Below are positions 17,710 to 27,150 of a stretch of DNA of 44,659 bases, piece after piece; position 1 is the stretch's first letter; each line of letters opens with the position of its first letter. The position numbers and the translations under genes are program-made. The stretch comes from Candidatus Dadabacteria bacterium (lineage in GTDB: Bacteria; Desulfobacterota_D; UBA1144; Nemesobacterales; Nemesobacteraceae), in assembly GCA_026705445.1 (NCBI GenBank), contig JAPPAR010000038.1:1-44659 (forward strand), in the 5' to 3' direction. The notes beneath the pieces were generated by a model that saw nothing but the letters and a program-made list of their open reading frames with translations, ran no database searches and was not told the origin of the DNA.

Positions 17710-19083
17710 TCAGAGAAGTGCGGCGCCTAGGAAAAGGTAGAAGGCGCTACCGAATATATCGTTGAACGTGACGAGAAACGGTCCCGATGATACCGCCGGG
17801 TCCATCTTTAGCCTGTTAAGAACCAGCGGGCCCGCGACTCCAAGGAACGAAGTTGTAAGCGTGGCTCCTACGATCCCCGCGAATATTACCAGAAACAATC
17901 TTGTAACATCAGCCTCCGCAGTATTCAGCAGAAGTCCGATCAGGGAACCCAGAATGCCGCTTATGATCCCCAGAACCAATCCCACTTTGAGTTCTCCCAG
18001 AAGAAGGTCTTTTATCTGGCTTTTAACGAAATCACCGGCGGCTATTGTTCTGACGGTGATGGTGTTTGTCTGAACTCCCACGTTTCCGCCCGTAGCCATG
18101 ACCAAGGGAAGCAGGGCCGCAAGTACGATGAAATTCTCAAGAGTGGTCTGGAATTTTTGCATTATTATAATAGCCAGGACAAGTTCTCCCGCGAGGGCCA
18201 GCATTATCCAGGGAGCTCTCAGCCTCACGTTGTCGTATATGGACGTGTGTACAGGGTGCAGCCCCTCGCCGGTTATACCGCCGAGTTTGTATATGTCTTC
18301 TCCAGCCTCTTCGGATATGACGTCGAGTATGTCGTCGGCGGTTATCCTGCCGAGCAGCACTCCGGCACTGTCTACCACGGGAAGCGACACTTCGTCGTAT
18401 TTCCTGAAGATATTAGCTACTTCCTCCTGGTCCATTTCCGGAGTGACCGTGATCTCGACCGGGTCCATTATGGTCCAGAGGGGAGAATCAGGCGCCGCTG
18501 TTGAGAGCTTAAGCGGGAACACTCTTCCGACGAGCCTACCAGTTTCGTTCACCACATAGACCATGTGCAGGTCCTCTACGTCGTCTTCGTCTTCTTCCTC
18601 GATTTGTCTTATGAGTTCAACGGTTTCTCTCGAAGTGGCGTCGTGCGGACTTTTAAGAACCTCGGTCTGCATGATTCCGCCCGCGGAATCTTGGGGATAC
18701 TTTAGAAGCGGCGTCACTTCCTCGCGTTCTTCCGGGTCCATGGCTTCGAGAACCTTCTTCGCCACATCTTCCGGCAGTTCTCCCAGGAAGTCTGCGGCGT
18801 CGTCCGATTCCATTTCTTCGGCCATCGCGGTGAGGGAAGTCTCCCTCATGGGCTTCAGTAGGCTTACTCGTTCCTCGGGGTTAAGCTGGAAATAGACCTC
18901 GGAGGCTACTTCCGCGTCAAGGGCCTCGAGTATTAGATGTTTTTCTTTCTGAAGAGAAGCTTGTAGGAGTGACGCTATCTCGGAGGGGTGCATGGACTGG
19001 GTTATGCTTCTTACGGCATCCCAGTTCTCCTTCTTAACAGCCCTGTCTATCTTCTTTACCGTTTTCTTGACGTTAACCGGCAT
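17710..19083 (-). CDS. mgtE: Magnesium transporter MgtE
   Basis: A 457-residue Mg2+ channel of the inner membrane. The N domain of helical repeats (about 20-130) includes FLGELPEDVAKKVLEAMDPE. Two CBS domains (about 135-260) include HMVYVVNETGRLVGRVFPL and SLPVVDSAGVLLGRITADDI. Five transmembrane helices follow, with the conserved pore segment LPLVMATGGNVGVQTNTITV. Magnesium binding to the N and CBS domains closes the pore, so regulation is built into the protein. I looked for a magnesium riboswitch upstream (19084-19317) and saw none. The gene stands alone. Confidence 0.96.
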   Translation of the reverse strand: MPVNVKKTVKKIDRAVKKENWDAVRSITQSMHPSEIASLLQASLQKEKHLILEALDAEVASEVYFQLNPEERVSLLKPMRETSLTAMAEEMESDDAADFLGELPEDVAKKVLEAMDPEEREEVTPLLKYPQDSAGGIMQTEVLKSPHDATSRETVELIRQIEEEDEDDVEDLHMVYVVNETGRLVGRVFPLKLSTAAPDSPLWTIMDPVEITVTPEMDQEEVANIFRKYDEVSLPVVDSAGVLLGRITADDILDVISEEAGEDIYKLGGITGEGLHPVHTSIYDNVRLRAPWIMLALAGELVLAIIIMQKFQTTLENFIVLAALLPLVMATGGNVGVQTNTITVRTIAAGDFVKSQIKDLLLGELKVGLVLGIISGILGSLIGLLLNTAEADVTRLFLVIFAGIVGATLTTSFLGVAGPLVLNRLKMDPAVSSGPFLVTFNDIFGSAFYLFLGAALL

Positions 19084-19317
19084 CGCATTACTCTCGGTTC
19101 CGTATTTTTTCAGGAGGAGTGTTGAGACACTGCCCCTTTTCTGAACAGATTAGAATACAGTTTTCGATATCGATTACTACAAAAAATATATACTGCGGTT
19201 TTTTATTGCTGAGGTTTTTCCGGGTTCGGAATAGAGACAGCAGCTTGTTTCCCAGCTTTCCATAGCGAAACAGATGTTTGCGGAGCTACTGTTTTAGAAA
19301 TGTCCCACCTTGCTCGG

Positions 19318-19578
19318 TTATTCCAAAGAAGCGATTTTATCAGGTGTTTCCATCCGCTTTATTTTGTTCCAAGCTTCCCACAGTTCATCTTGCCGGAGAG
19401 ATGCCCATTCAACAACTAGTCCATGAGCGCGCGGAGGAAGGTGCCCGCGCAATACTGCCAAGGTTTCAATATTCATCAGTACTTGATATTCCCCGTAAAA
19501 CGCATGGAAGTGAGGAGGTGCGTGGTCATCAAAATACATGCGTATGATTATTCCGTAGAAACGGCAGAGTTCAGGCAT
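19318..19578 (-). CDS. DUF4160 domain protein (toxin-antitoxin-like pair)
   Basis: An 86-residue protein starting MPELCRFYGIIIRMYFDDHA, followed by PPHFHAFYGEY, the diagnostic core of DUF4160. The ATG at 19578 is preferred to an upstream in-frame start because it gives the family N-terminus; it overlaps the end of the DUF2442 gene by 8 bases. DUF4160 and DUF2442 genes are often found side by side and are suspected of forming toxin-antitoxin-like pairs, but I know of no settled mechanism. The His-rich HAPPHFHA motif could bind metal. Probably a mobile accessory pair. Confidence 0.82.
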   Translation of the reverse strand: MPELCRFYGIIIRMYFDDHAPPHFHAFYGEYQVLMNIETLAVLRGHLPPRAHGLVVEWASLRQDELWEAWNKIKRMETPDKIASLE

Positions 19579-19852
19579 TTGCAGAAGAAGCGTCCACGTC
19601 TGCCATCTCCCCAATAGATTTTCCGGTCAGTCGCATGTAGAGGGCGTCCGGACAGAGTTCAATATCATCTCCCCAAGCTATTGCCCCATACGAGGTTATA
19701 CGTACCACCTCAAAGCATTTACGATCATTCCAGGCTTTGAACACTCCGTGCCCTACCAAGTGAGATAGATTGATTTCCCCGGCCGTGCCATCCGAGTAGG
19801 AAAGCCAAATACGGTAACCATCTCGCGGTTCTATTTCCGTTGCTCTGATCAT
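19571..19852 (-). CDS. DUF2442 domain protein
   Basis: A 93-residue protein with the DUF2442 pattern: RIWLSYSDGTAGEINLSHL, a GVFKAWNDRKCFEVVRI block, and GAIAWGDDIELCPDALYMRL at the end. The ATG at 19852 is preferred; a TTG at 19867 is possible but has no better ribosome-binding site. DUF2442 proteins have a small DNA-binding-like fold and are proposed antitoxin-type partners. It precedes and overlaps the DUF4160 gene by 8 bases, so the two are translated together. Confidence 0.8.
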   Translation of the reverse strand: MIRATEIEPRDGYRIWLSYSDGTAGEINLSHLVGHGVFKAWNDRKCFEVVRITSYGAIAWGDDIELCPDALYMRLTGKSIGEMADVDASSANA

Positions 19853-20254
19853 CCTCTGTTTGTCCAAGTGCTGATTTTGCGTTTTGTCCCCATAATCTGA
19901 TTACGCCGTTTAACGTGAGCGAAATTGCCCTTTAAATCCTCACTCGAAGTTATGAAGCGCTCCGCATAAGGCATATGGAACTTCAGTTAACAAGAATGAT
20001 TATAACTTTTGCCGTGCGTGGTTCAAATTCGTACCGACAAAACTGATTAAATCGAAAGCTGCCAGCCGATTGTGAAGCTGTAATCGCTTTTAAGCTGCGG
20101 GCCATCTAGGTTCTGATAAAGCGGCCATCCAATCTCAATTGCCAGGCGGGGTCTCGCAGAGGAATAAGAGAGAAAAAGTCGCAGCCAAGGCGAAAAGGAA
20201 CACTTCCCGCCCTGGTCGCGTCAAAAAATAGAGTCTTTTCAATCCGGCACCCCG
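19853..20254. other. Gene-poor stretch between the DUF2442 gene and aceA
   Basis: Apart from the beta-barrel remnant at 20047-20160, no coding frame or RNA gene is seen. The sequence is more AT-rich than its surroundings on the side next to the DUF2442/DUF4160 pair. Confidence 0.5.
20047..20160 (-). pseudogene. C-terminal remnant of an outer-membrane beta-barrel protein
   Basis: On the minus strand a frame ending in TAA at 20047-20049 reads SARPRLAIEIGWPLYQNL followed by DGPQLKSDYSFTIGWQLSI. Alternating strand residues and the L-DGPQL-x-D-x(4)-I-GWQ ending look like the last two strands of a porin-like transporter barrel. No start codon or signal sequence is available in the roughly 90 bp remaining before aceA, so this is a remnant and not a gene. 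Resemblance is by eye. Confidence 0.4.
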
Positions 20255-22528
20255 TTACTTCTTTTTGCGTCTGCCGGTTTTTTTCGCGATAAGCTTCTTG
20301 AGTTCCCTACGGTCGGGACTGAGCAGTTCCTTTACGTATTCGACGTTCACCTTCGTCACTATTATGTGACCGACTTCGGTGTTAACCGATTCGTAGATCC
20401 CGAGCCTCATCATCCCCTTGGTCTGCATGAGGTTGTCTTCCGTGGGACTTACGTAATGCACGAAGTCGGTTCTGTAGCGGTGAATCAGGAACAGGTGAAG
20501 CAGGGTGGCGAGACGTTTCTGGCGAAGAGCGGGATCAAAATTGTTCTCGTCCCTCACCGTCAGTATCTTCTCTCCCTTTCTGTCCTGCAGTATCTCGAAT
20601 ATGACATCTCCTACCTTGTCGCCCTTGCCGTTTATGATGTTCAGCTCAAGCACGAAAGTTCCCACGGTGTGAGGCTTGAGTTCAACGGTGAAGCTGTCCT
20701 TAATCTTGTAGTGCCTCGTCCAGGCCTCGAGCCACTCTTCGAGAAGCTTGATCGAAACCTCCGTCTGAACCAGGTGCTGGAACTGGGTCGAACCCTTGCC
20801 CATGGCTTTCGTGGTTGCGGTTCTTCCGGAACTTGCGACGAGTGCTCCGTCCATACGGGGTCCCCCGACATGGGTCTGCGGAGTCTTGTAAGGCGAATCT
20901 ATTAGCCTCAGCCTTCTCTGCACGCGCGCCAGGGCGAGCATGCCGTCTTCCATAAGCGCGGTTGCGAACTCTTCGGCGGCCATGCCGTCGATCTGGTGGC
21001 CTCCGTAGGTTATGAAATCGAACACGAAGCCGAGCTTTCCTATTTCCTCGGGGAATTTCTTCATTTCCTCGTCGGTCATTCCCGTCGTGTCCCAGTTAAA
21101 GGAAGGAGAGAGGTTGTAGGCAAGCATCTTGTCCGGAAAGACCTCGTGGATGGCGTCTGCGAACTGCCTTGCGTCCTCAAGGTCTGCCGTCTTGGTTTCC
21201 ATCCAGAGCAGATCGGCGAAGGGCGCCACGGCAAGCGATTTTGCGATTGCGTATTCGATTCCGCCTTTTACCTGGGAATATCCCTCGGGCGTTCTTGAAA
21301 TCTCGGGGTCCCATATGTAGTCGATTCCCAGGGAATCGGCCTTCTCCATGGCGTCTTTGGTGGAGGCGGTTTTGGCAAACTCTCTCCACTGCTCGATGGT
21401 CATATCGAATTCAATGCCCTGCTCCATGTTAAACTCCATTAGCGTCTCTATTGTTTCGCCGAAGGTGCTGAGGCCGGACTCCTCTTCCCATATCTCGACG
21501 AACTTGGTGACTACGGAATCCAAAGCGGTTTCAAGTTCCTGGGTATCCCCTTTCATTGCTTCTATATTCTCGTCAATAAACGACGCTATGCCGGTTTCCT
21601 CAAGCCACTTGTTCGTTTCCGCGTAGACCTCTTTGCTTATCTTGTAGAGCTTGTGGCCGTTTATCTCCTTTACGCCTTTTTCGTGGATTCTTTTAAGGAT
21701 AGTAAGGTAGGCGTTTTTGTAGCTTGGGATGTTGAGCTTGGTTGCTCCCAGGACAAACGGCTGGTCGCGCTCGTCCCCGTTTCCGTCAAGAAGGGTGGCG
21801 GCTTCGGCGTCAGTCCTTGAAACTATTATTCCGGGCACTTCCATGATATCGAGCTGGAACCGGGCGGCGTTAAGCCTCTTTATCTGCTCGTCGGAAGGAA
21901 CGAGAACCTTTCCGCCCTGATGACCGCATTTCTTGGTTCCGGGCTTCTGGTCTTCTATGTGATAGCCTGTAACGCCCGCCTCGACGAACCTTCTAATAAG
22001 GTTTCTAACGTGGGCGTCTCCGCCGTGTCCAGTGTCCGCGTCAGCGATTATGAATGGGCTATAGTCGATCTCGGGCGTCTGTTCCCTTTCCTTCTCGGTC
22101 ATCCTTGCGCGGTTGTATCTCTGGTTTTTGTCCGCGGCGAGAAGTGCCCTCACTATGGGGGCCGCCTCGTCCGGCACCTGGCTAAGCGGATAGCTCGCGA
22201 GATCCGCTCCCTGGTCCTCGCCGATCGATCCCTTTGCCGACGTGGCCCATCCGCCGAGATATATGCCCTCTATTCCCTTTCTTTTCATCATGACCGCCTG
22301 GCCGGGCGAATAGGGGCCGAAGGACGTTATCTGCTTTCGCTCGGCGAAAAGCTCACGGAGTCTCTTGTAGAACGCCCCCGCGGCGTTTTTCGCGATTGAG
22401 TAGTCCCTTCTTATGGTTCCTCTCTGCTCCACCACCTGGCGGGGCGAGTAAAGACGAGTTATTCCCTTAAAGCGTGCGCTTGAGAAATACCTTTTCGTCT
22501 TCCTTATCTCAGCTTCTAACTGGCTCAT
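20255..22528 (-). CDS. aceA: Isocitrate lyase, long (AceA2-like) form
   Basis: A 757-residue enzyme that splits isocitrate to succinate and glyoxylate, the first step of the glyoxylate bypass. The catalytic signature KKCGH is at 199-203, following [11 protein letters not shown], and [12 protein letters not shown] binds the metal. Canonical bacterial isocitrate lyases have about 430 residues. The extra length is spread over an inserted central helical region and a C-terminal domain of more than 100 residues ending in lysine/arginine-rich GRRKKK, as in the mycobacterial AceA2 type. The malate synthase gene starts upstream on the same strand and ends 44 bp before this start, so both bypass enzymes form one unit. 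Confidence 0.94.
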   Translation of the reverse strand: MSQLEAEIRKTKRYFSSARFKGITRLYSPRQVVEQRGTIRRDYSIAKNAAGAFYKRLRELFAERKQITSFGPYSPGQAVMMKRKGIEGIYLGGWATSAKGSIGEDQGADLASYPLSQVPDEAAPIVRALLAADKNQRYNRARMTEKEREQTPEIDYSPFIIADADTGHGGDAHVRNLIRRFVEAGVTGYHIEDQKPGTKKCGHQGGKVLVPSDEQIKRLNAARFQLDIMEVPGIIVSRTDAEAATLLDGNGDERDQPFVLGATKLNIPSYKNAYLTILKRIHEKGVKEINGHKLYKISKEVYAETNKWLEETGIASFIDENIEAMKGDTQELETALDSVVTKFVEIWEEESGLSTFGETIETLMEFNMEQGIEFDMTIEQWREFAKTASTKDAMEKADSLGIDYIWDPEISRTPEGYSQVKGGIEYAIAKSLAVAPFADLLWMETKTADLEDARQFADAIHEVFPDKMLAYNLSPSFNWDTTGMTDEEMKKFPEEIGKLGFVFDFITYGGHQIDGMAAEEFATALMEDGMLALARVQRRLRLIDSPYKTPQTHVGGPRMDGALVASSGRTATTKAMGKGSTQFQHLVQTEVSIKLLEEWLEAWTRHYKIKDSFTVELKPHTVGTFVLELNIINGKGDKVGDVIFEILQDRKGEKILTVRDENNFDPALRQKRLATLLHLFLIHRYRTDFVHYVSPTEDNLMQTKGMMRLGIYESVNTEVGHIIVTKVNVEYVKELLSPDRRELKKLIAKKTGRRKKK

Positions 22529-22572
22529 CGATATGCTCTCCTGAAAATAAAAATGGTTGTTTCTTCGGGAAC

Positions 22573-24456
22573 CTAGATTACGAAATCGAGATTCTCGGTG
22601 ATTCTCGTGTCATTGCCCGCGAACTCAGTCATGTAGAGTTCGATTCTCTGCGAGGCCACCTCGTGGTCGTGGTTGTTTAGGTTTATGTTGAGCAGGTCTA
22701 TGTACCACGGCACCTTTACGTCGTCAAGCACGTAGGCCCTCACTATCTGCTTCGCTATCGGAAGGGTAGTGGGCTTGGAGATGTCGTGGACATCCCTGTC
22801 GCTTGCCGCCTGGAGCTTTACGTATTCTTCCTCAAGAAGCCTCTCGAAGACCTCGACGGTGAACGTGTCCCCGGCCTTAAGCCCGGTCTCGGGGTCGTCC
22901 TCGGTGAGATCCGCTCCTTTGTGGATCCACTCCCAGAGTATGCTGAGCCTTATCTCTCCGGTAGCGGCGTCTTCCATCAGGTAGAGGATGTCGTCGTTTC
23001 CGAAGAAGTCGGCGGGCTTAAGCGCCGCGGCCTGGAATCCCTGGCCGAATGCGTTTCCGTACTGAAGTCCGACGCTAAGCAGGTTGCGCGCCCCCCTTAT
23101 CGTTCTCGGGGCGGGCTCGAGAAGTATGAGGCCGTCTGCGTCCTCCTGGGTGTAGGTAAGGGGAGGAAACTCCCTTCCGAGCTGGTTCTCCTCGCCGACT
23201 TTCTCCCAGACGGGCCTTATTATATGGACCATCTTCCAGTGGGCGACCCATTTGCCGCTTGCTCCTTCCTGCTGCTCCCTTACGGCCCCGGCGTAGGCCT
23301 TCTCCATGCTGCTCTCGACCCCTTCCTTCGACCCCACCGGTATATTCGGTTCCATGCCTCCCTGCCAGAGCGCGAAGTTCCCGTTTACGTCCGGAGTGTT
23401 TACGGCCCTTCTAACGCGGTCCTCGTAGTTTCTCATGTATCCGTAGGTCATGGTGATCGACTCTATGTTCGGGTTAACGAAATCCTCATCCCACGCCATG
23501 GCATCTGAGACGCTGTTTATGTAATCCCACCTGCCAGTGTTAAACCCGGCGAAGTGCTTGCCCAAAACTGCCCTTATCTCCATCAGCTGGAACGTTTCCT
23601 CGAGCTGCTCTATAAGCACGTATACCTTTATCGTGCCTTCGGGAAGCCCGATGTGGTTCTCAAGGGCGCTTAGCATCTCGTTCCATAGTGCAGCTTCCTC
23701 GGCGGTCTGGATCTTGGGCAGGTAAAGGACTATGGATGAGTTTCTCTTGGCGAGTTCCCTGTAGTTGTTAACGACAAAGAGCGTCATGTCGACCACGGAG
23801 GCCGAAAGCGCTACGCCGTCAGAGTCGCGTATGTGGCGGTCGTCCAGGTGAAGTCCCCTCGCCCTGAAAATAACGGTGGTGAAGTCAAGCTGCTTTTTCC
23901 AGTCCTCGATTATGTCGTGTCCGAAAAAATCCCGTCCCCAGCTGTTCATCTGCCCGGCCACGCCTTCGGCGGTTTTCATAAACACTTCATCCCTCGCGAT
24001 TGCGAGCTTCAGATTGCGTTGATTGTCAAGGGACATCGTTGATATCTGCCCCAAGGCGTCCTCGCCGTCGAACATCCACCCGTCTGCGCCCGAGAGAAGG
24101 GCGTAGGCGACGTTTCTTATGCTTTTTTCAACCGGGGAGTTCGGTTTTGCCGCTGGGCCCGTTCCCTGTATCCACTGTGTTTTGAGGTCGTGGGGAATCT
24201 CCGGTCCTTCGAATTTTCCGTCCCTTGCGTCCTGGACCTTGAGATTGGTGCGCGGGATAAGAGAATCTGGATCAAGAAAAGTTATTCTTTCCTTGGATTC
24301 ATAGCGCCTTTTTCTTCTCTGGGTTCTTTTTCCCATGAGGGCCTTCTGCTCACCGTTGAAGCGGGCCATGAATTCAAGGGCCTCCAGCGCCTCCGGCGTG
24401 TACACGTCCCCGTAGGATTGCTCGATGTTGTCTCTTATGTGCAGTGTAGTGCCCAT
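22573..24456 (-). CDS. aceB: Malate synthase (AceB-like)
   Basis: A 627-residue enzyme that condenses glyoxylate with acetyl-CoA to malate. The signature region [13 protein letters not shown] is present, together with the preceding [19 protein letters not shown] strand and [10 protein letters not shown]. The start region has [20 protein letters not shown]. It is about 100 residues longer than A-type malate synthases, mainly in the N-terminal part and a C-terminal [11 protein letters not shown] segment. The gene precedes aceA on the same strand with 44 bp between them, so the bypass pair is coexpressed. Confidence 0.92.
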   Translation of the reverse strand: MGTTLHIRDNIEQSYGDVYTPEALEALEFMARFNGEQKALMGKRTQRRKRRYESKERITFLDPDSLIPRTNLKVQDARDGKFEGPEIPHDLKTQWIQGTGPAAKPNSPVEKSIRNVAYALLSGADGWMFDGEDALGQISTMSLDNQRNLKLAIARDEVFMKTAEGVAGQMNSWGRDFFGHDIIEDWKKQLDFTTVIFRARGLHLDDRHIRDSDGVALSASVVDMTLFVVNNYRELAKRNSSIVLYLPKIQTAEEAALWNEMLSALENHIGLPEGTIKVYVLIEQLEETFQLMEIRAVLGKHFAGFNTGRWDYINSVSDAMAWDEDFVNPNIESITMTYGYMRNYEDRVRRAVNTPDVNGNFALWQGGMEPNIPVGSKEGVESSMEKAYAGAVREQQEGASGKWVAHWKMVHIIRPVWEKVGEENQLGREFPPLTYTQEDADGLILLEPAPRTIRGARNLLSVGLQYGNAFGQGFQAAALKPADFFGNDDILYLMEDAATGEIRLSILWEWIHKGADLTEDDPETGLKAGDTFTVEVFERLLEEEYVKLQAASDRDVHDISKPTTLPIAKQIVRAYVLDDVKVPWYIDLLNINLNNHDHEVASQRIELYMTEFAGNDTRITENLDFVI

Positions 24457-24725
24457 TGGTTCTTCGCTCCTCGGATGCCTGTTATGATTGAATAAAGACA
24501 GCCTAGTATAAACAAGTTCTCGATTAAATCAAATATCCAGCCGGAACCCGTTGGGCGTAGGGGAAAACGACGGTTTTTTAGCTTCGAGCGGGATCGTACA
24601 GGCGAGTGGAGAAGGGGCTCTTAAGCTGCCGGTACGCGAGGACTTCGTATGGGAAGACGGACGGCAGGAGCGCCGGTATTTTCCGGCTGACACAGCTAAA
24701 ACTTCCGCGTCTCCTCCTTTTAGCA

Positions 24726-26486
24726 CTAATCGGATGAAGGAGCCGGTGCCTTCACGCGGATCTTGACGATGTCCGTGTCGTAATACTGTTGATGTTGTAC
24801 CGACGAGGCGATGTGCTGCAACAGTCGCAGAGACACATCTTGTTCAGTTGGGGCTTCCGTCGCTCGCTCGCCTAGCAGCGCGATCTGGTCTTCGAGATTC
24901 TCTTTAGTGGCTGATGCAACGAATTCAAGCACAGCTTCGTCGCCTTCCTTGTGCGCAATAATGTGCAGTCGCCGCAAGGGTTCTTTCTCATCTGATGTGG
25001 TCTTCTGCTCAAGCAGTGTGAGCAGGGTTTCTTCACTGGCGGCGTCAAGGCGGTCGGCCATCGCTTCCCCCCAACCGCTGTGGGAAGCAAACGATTGCAG
25101 AAACTCCCGGATTTTCGGCAATGTCGTAATGTGGAACGGAAGCTCTATGCGTCTGCGCCGAGGTTCAGTGACTTCGACAAAAAGCGTCAGGAGCAGAGCG
25201 GTTAGACCACCTGCTGTCATGCCATTCTGCAATAAGCCACCGGCAAATTCCGCAAAATACTCAGGGAAGATCACGCCGTTCTGAAAGCCGACGCCTACCC
25301 AGAATGAAACTCCCGCGATCATGCCTTTGCGGTAGTCAATTCCGTCCTGGACGACGACCTTCATTCCAACCACAAACAGCATGGCTACCAAGATGGCCAG
25401 GTACCCCGCAGCCACCGGACTTGGAATTGCAAGAATTGCGGCGAGCGCCTTGGGGAAGCACGCCAGGACGAGAAAGACGATGCCCGCAGCAGTCCCGACT
25501 GTCCGGGTTCCCACTCCGGTAAGTTCCGTTACCGATACGCTGGTCGAGTACGTCGTATTTGGAATCGTGCCGGCGCACCCGGACAGCAGGTTGCCCACTC
25601 CATCGGCAGCCACGGCTCCCTGAACGGAACGAAAGTCTACGGCCCGTGGCCGTCGCCACGAAATGCGCTGAATTGCTACGGAGTCGCCAACTGTTTCGAT
25701 TGCGCCAATCAGGGTGACGAAGATGAACCCGGGCAGGAGCGTCCAGAATATGGGTCCAAAGCTCAGATCGAGGCCGGGCCAGCCTCCTTGCGGAAACCCG
25801 ATCCAGGCGGCCTCGGAAATGCGAGCCGTGTCGTAAATTCCGAAAAAACCACCAATAATGGATCCTACAATGACGCCTGCTACGGGTGCCCAAAGTCGAA
25901 ATACACCGGTGCCCTTGAGGGCGATGCCAGTGATGACAAGTACGGTTACAAGCGCGCTGAAGGGAGCAGCTTGGGGATGTGCGGCATCCTGAACGTTGTC
26001 CAGAAGATCGAAAATTATTGGCATCACGGTGACGGAAATCAGCATGATTACCGTACCTGCGACCGTGGGGGTGAGTATCCGGCGAAACAGGGAAAGGCGT
26101 CTCGCCAGGGCAAATTGAAACAGAGACGAGATAATGACGAGCGTCGCCAGCATGGCGGGTCCGCCTTGCGCGATCGCGGTAATGCAGATTGCGATGAATG
26201 CGCCGGAGGTTCCCATCAGAAGGACATATCCCGCGCCGATTCGACCAACTCTGACGGCCTGCAGTATCGTGCTGGCCCCGCTGATCACGACTGATGCGAA
26301 TACCGCCCACATCATGTAAGTCTCAGATCCGCCGGCCGCCTTGATCACGATTAACGGGGTGAGGACGATCCCCGATATGGTGAGAATGGCAAGCTGCAGG
26401 CCAAGCCCGGCTACCAGCAGCGTTGGCGGTCTGTCGTCAGGTTCGTAGCGGATGTCTGATCGCGGAGCGGAGGTGTCGGCAGACAT
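24726..26486 (-). CDS. NCS2 xanthine/uracil-type permease with C-terminal HATPase-like extension
   Basis: A 586-residue inner-membrane nucleobase:cation symporter. The NCS2 core (about 20-455) shows LGLQLAILTISGIVLTPLIV, a GTSGAFI turn, FVTLIGAIETVGDS with the key Glu, and GCAGTIPNTTYSTSVSV. The last 130 residues form an extra soluble domain beginning ELPFHITTLPKIREFLQSF and containing RLDAASEETLLTLLEQ and YYDTDIVKIRV. Its order of motifs recalls anti-sigma (RsbW-type) histidine-kinase-like ATPase domains, but ATP-binding glycines are not visible, so it may be a degenerate regulatory domain. Codon use (Leu CTG, Ile ATC) differs from neighbours, so acquisition by transfer is likely. Substrate is unassigned. 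Confidence 0.85.
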   Translation of the reverse strand: MSADTSAPRSDIRYEPDDRPPTLLVAGLGLQLAILTISGIVLTPLIVIKAAGGSETYMMWAVFASVVISGASTILQAVRVGRIGAGYVLLMGTSGAFIAICITAIAQGGPAMLATLVIISSLFQFALARRLSLFRRILTPTVAGTVIMLISVTVMPIIFDLLDNVQDAAHPQAAPFSALVTVLVITGIALKGTGVFRLWAPVAGVIVGSIIGGFFGIYDTARISEAAWIGFPQGGWPGLDLSFGPIFWTLLPGFIFVTLIGAIETVGDSVAIQRISWRRPRAVDFRSVQGAVAADGVGNLLSGCAGTIPNTTYSTSVSVTELTGVGTRTVGTAAGIVFLVLACFPKALAAILAIPSPVAAGYLAILVAMLFVVGMKVVVQDGIDYRKGMIAGVSFWVGVGFQNGVIFPEYFAEFAGGLLQNGMTAGGLTALLLTLFVEVTEPRRRRIELPFHITTLPKIREFLQSFASHSGWGEAMADRLDAASEETLLTLLEQKTTSDEKEPLRRLHIIAHKEGDEAVLEFVASATKENLEDQIALLGERATEAPTEQDVSLRLLQHIASSVQHQQYYDTDIVKIRVKAPAPSSD

Positions 26487-26601
26487 GCCGAGATACTATA
26501 CTAAAATGATCAGATTTTTCCATGGATCGATAAGTGCAGGTGGGAAGCATGACTGGGTCTAAGTAAATTTTGGCAAGCCATAAGCCAATGCACAGGCGTT
26601 A

Positions 26602-26859
26602 TCATGGCTGGTTTTCATCCTGGAACAATACAGACCTGTACCCATAAAGTACCGACAGCGGCAGTTCAACTCCGTGGTCCGGCCCGAAGTAATTCCTGAA
26701 TGCTTCAGACAGTTTGACATGCGCCTCCAATTTCGCACGCCGTTCATGGATCATACGACGCACCAGCTCTTCCATTGAAATGCGCTGACGGCGTGCCTCG
26801 CGCCTAAGCCAGGATTTGTCACCCGGGTCAATATTGCGGACTGTTATGACAGAACTCAT
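26602..26859 (-). CDS. FitA-like ribbon-helix-helix antitoxin (orphan)
   Basis: An 85-residue protein with an N-terminal ribbon-helix-helix (SVITVRNIDPGDKSWLRREA, then RISMEELVRRMI) of the FitA/plasmid-stability type, which binds its own promoter and neutralises a PIN-domain toxin. The C-terminal toxin-binding part (FGPDHGVELPLSVLYGYRSV) is unlike the usual one. No VapC/FitB gene follows. Only a 19-codon frame overlaps the stop, so the antitoxin is orphaned. An imperfect palindrome around GTATAC lies upstream at about 26907-26922 and might be its operator. Confidence 0.72.
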   Translation of the reverse strand: MSSVITVRNIDPGDKSWLRREARRQRISMEELVRRMIHERRAKLEAHVKLSEAFRNYFGPDHGVELPLSVLYGYRSVLFQDENQP

Positions 26860-27048
26860 TACGGTGCCCTCTCGATAATTTCAGATATAAAATATTGCTG
26901 CTGTCAATATCTGTATACATATCCTGGATTCAGGCCATGATTCTCGACATTTTCTCTTTGTCCTGTCGGCGCAGGCTGACAATTTGTCTATTTGCAAGCT
27001 AACCGGTAGATTATCCACTTTTTCAGTGCGGAATACTGAAGATTCTAT

Positions 27049-27127
27049 GGTGGGTGTAGCTCAGCCCGGTTAGAGCACTTGGTTGTGGCCCAAGAGGTCG
27101 CCGGTTCAAATCCGGTCATCCACCCCA
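27049..27127 (+). tRNA. tRNA-His (GTG)
   Basis: Acceptor GTGGGTG (27050-27056) pairs with CATCCAC (27117-27123), with an encoded G-1 at 27049 opposite C73 at 27124, the hallmark of tRNA-His. Anticodon stem CTTGG/CCAAG has loop TTGTGGC and anticodon GTG at 27085-27087. CCA is encoded (27125-27127). The gene ends 23 bp before ychF. Confidence 0.95.
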
Positions 27128-27150
27128 TTTTCCAGAAGGCGGCACAACGT

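Noticed and set aside
19084-19317. Magnesium riboswitch upstream of mgtE
   Set aside because: No M-box-like helices could be drawn in the AT-rich leader; only a TATATT-like -10 region is apparent.
24457-24725. Short open frames on both strands between aceB and the permease
   Set aside because: Each gives a plausible-looking 60-70 residue product, but they are antisense to each other, lack ribosome-binding sites and match nothing I know.
25336-26310. 324-codon open frame on the minus strand in a second frame of the permease
   Set aside because: Arg/His-rich product with no domain; it is an out-of-frame shadow of the NCS2 permease.
27079-27150. Upstream extension of ychF
   Set aside because: It would lie in tRNA-His; YchF proteins start at MGLRCGIVG.
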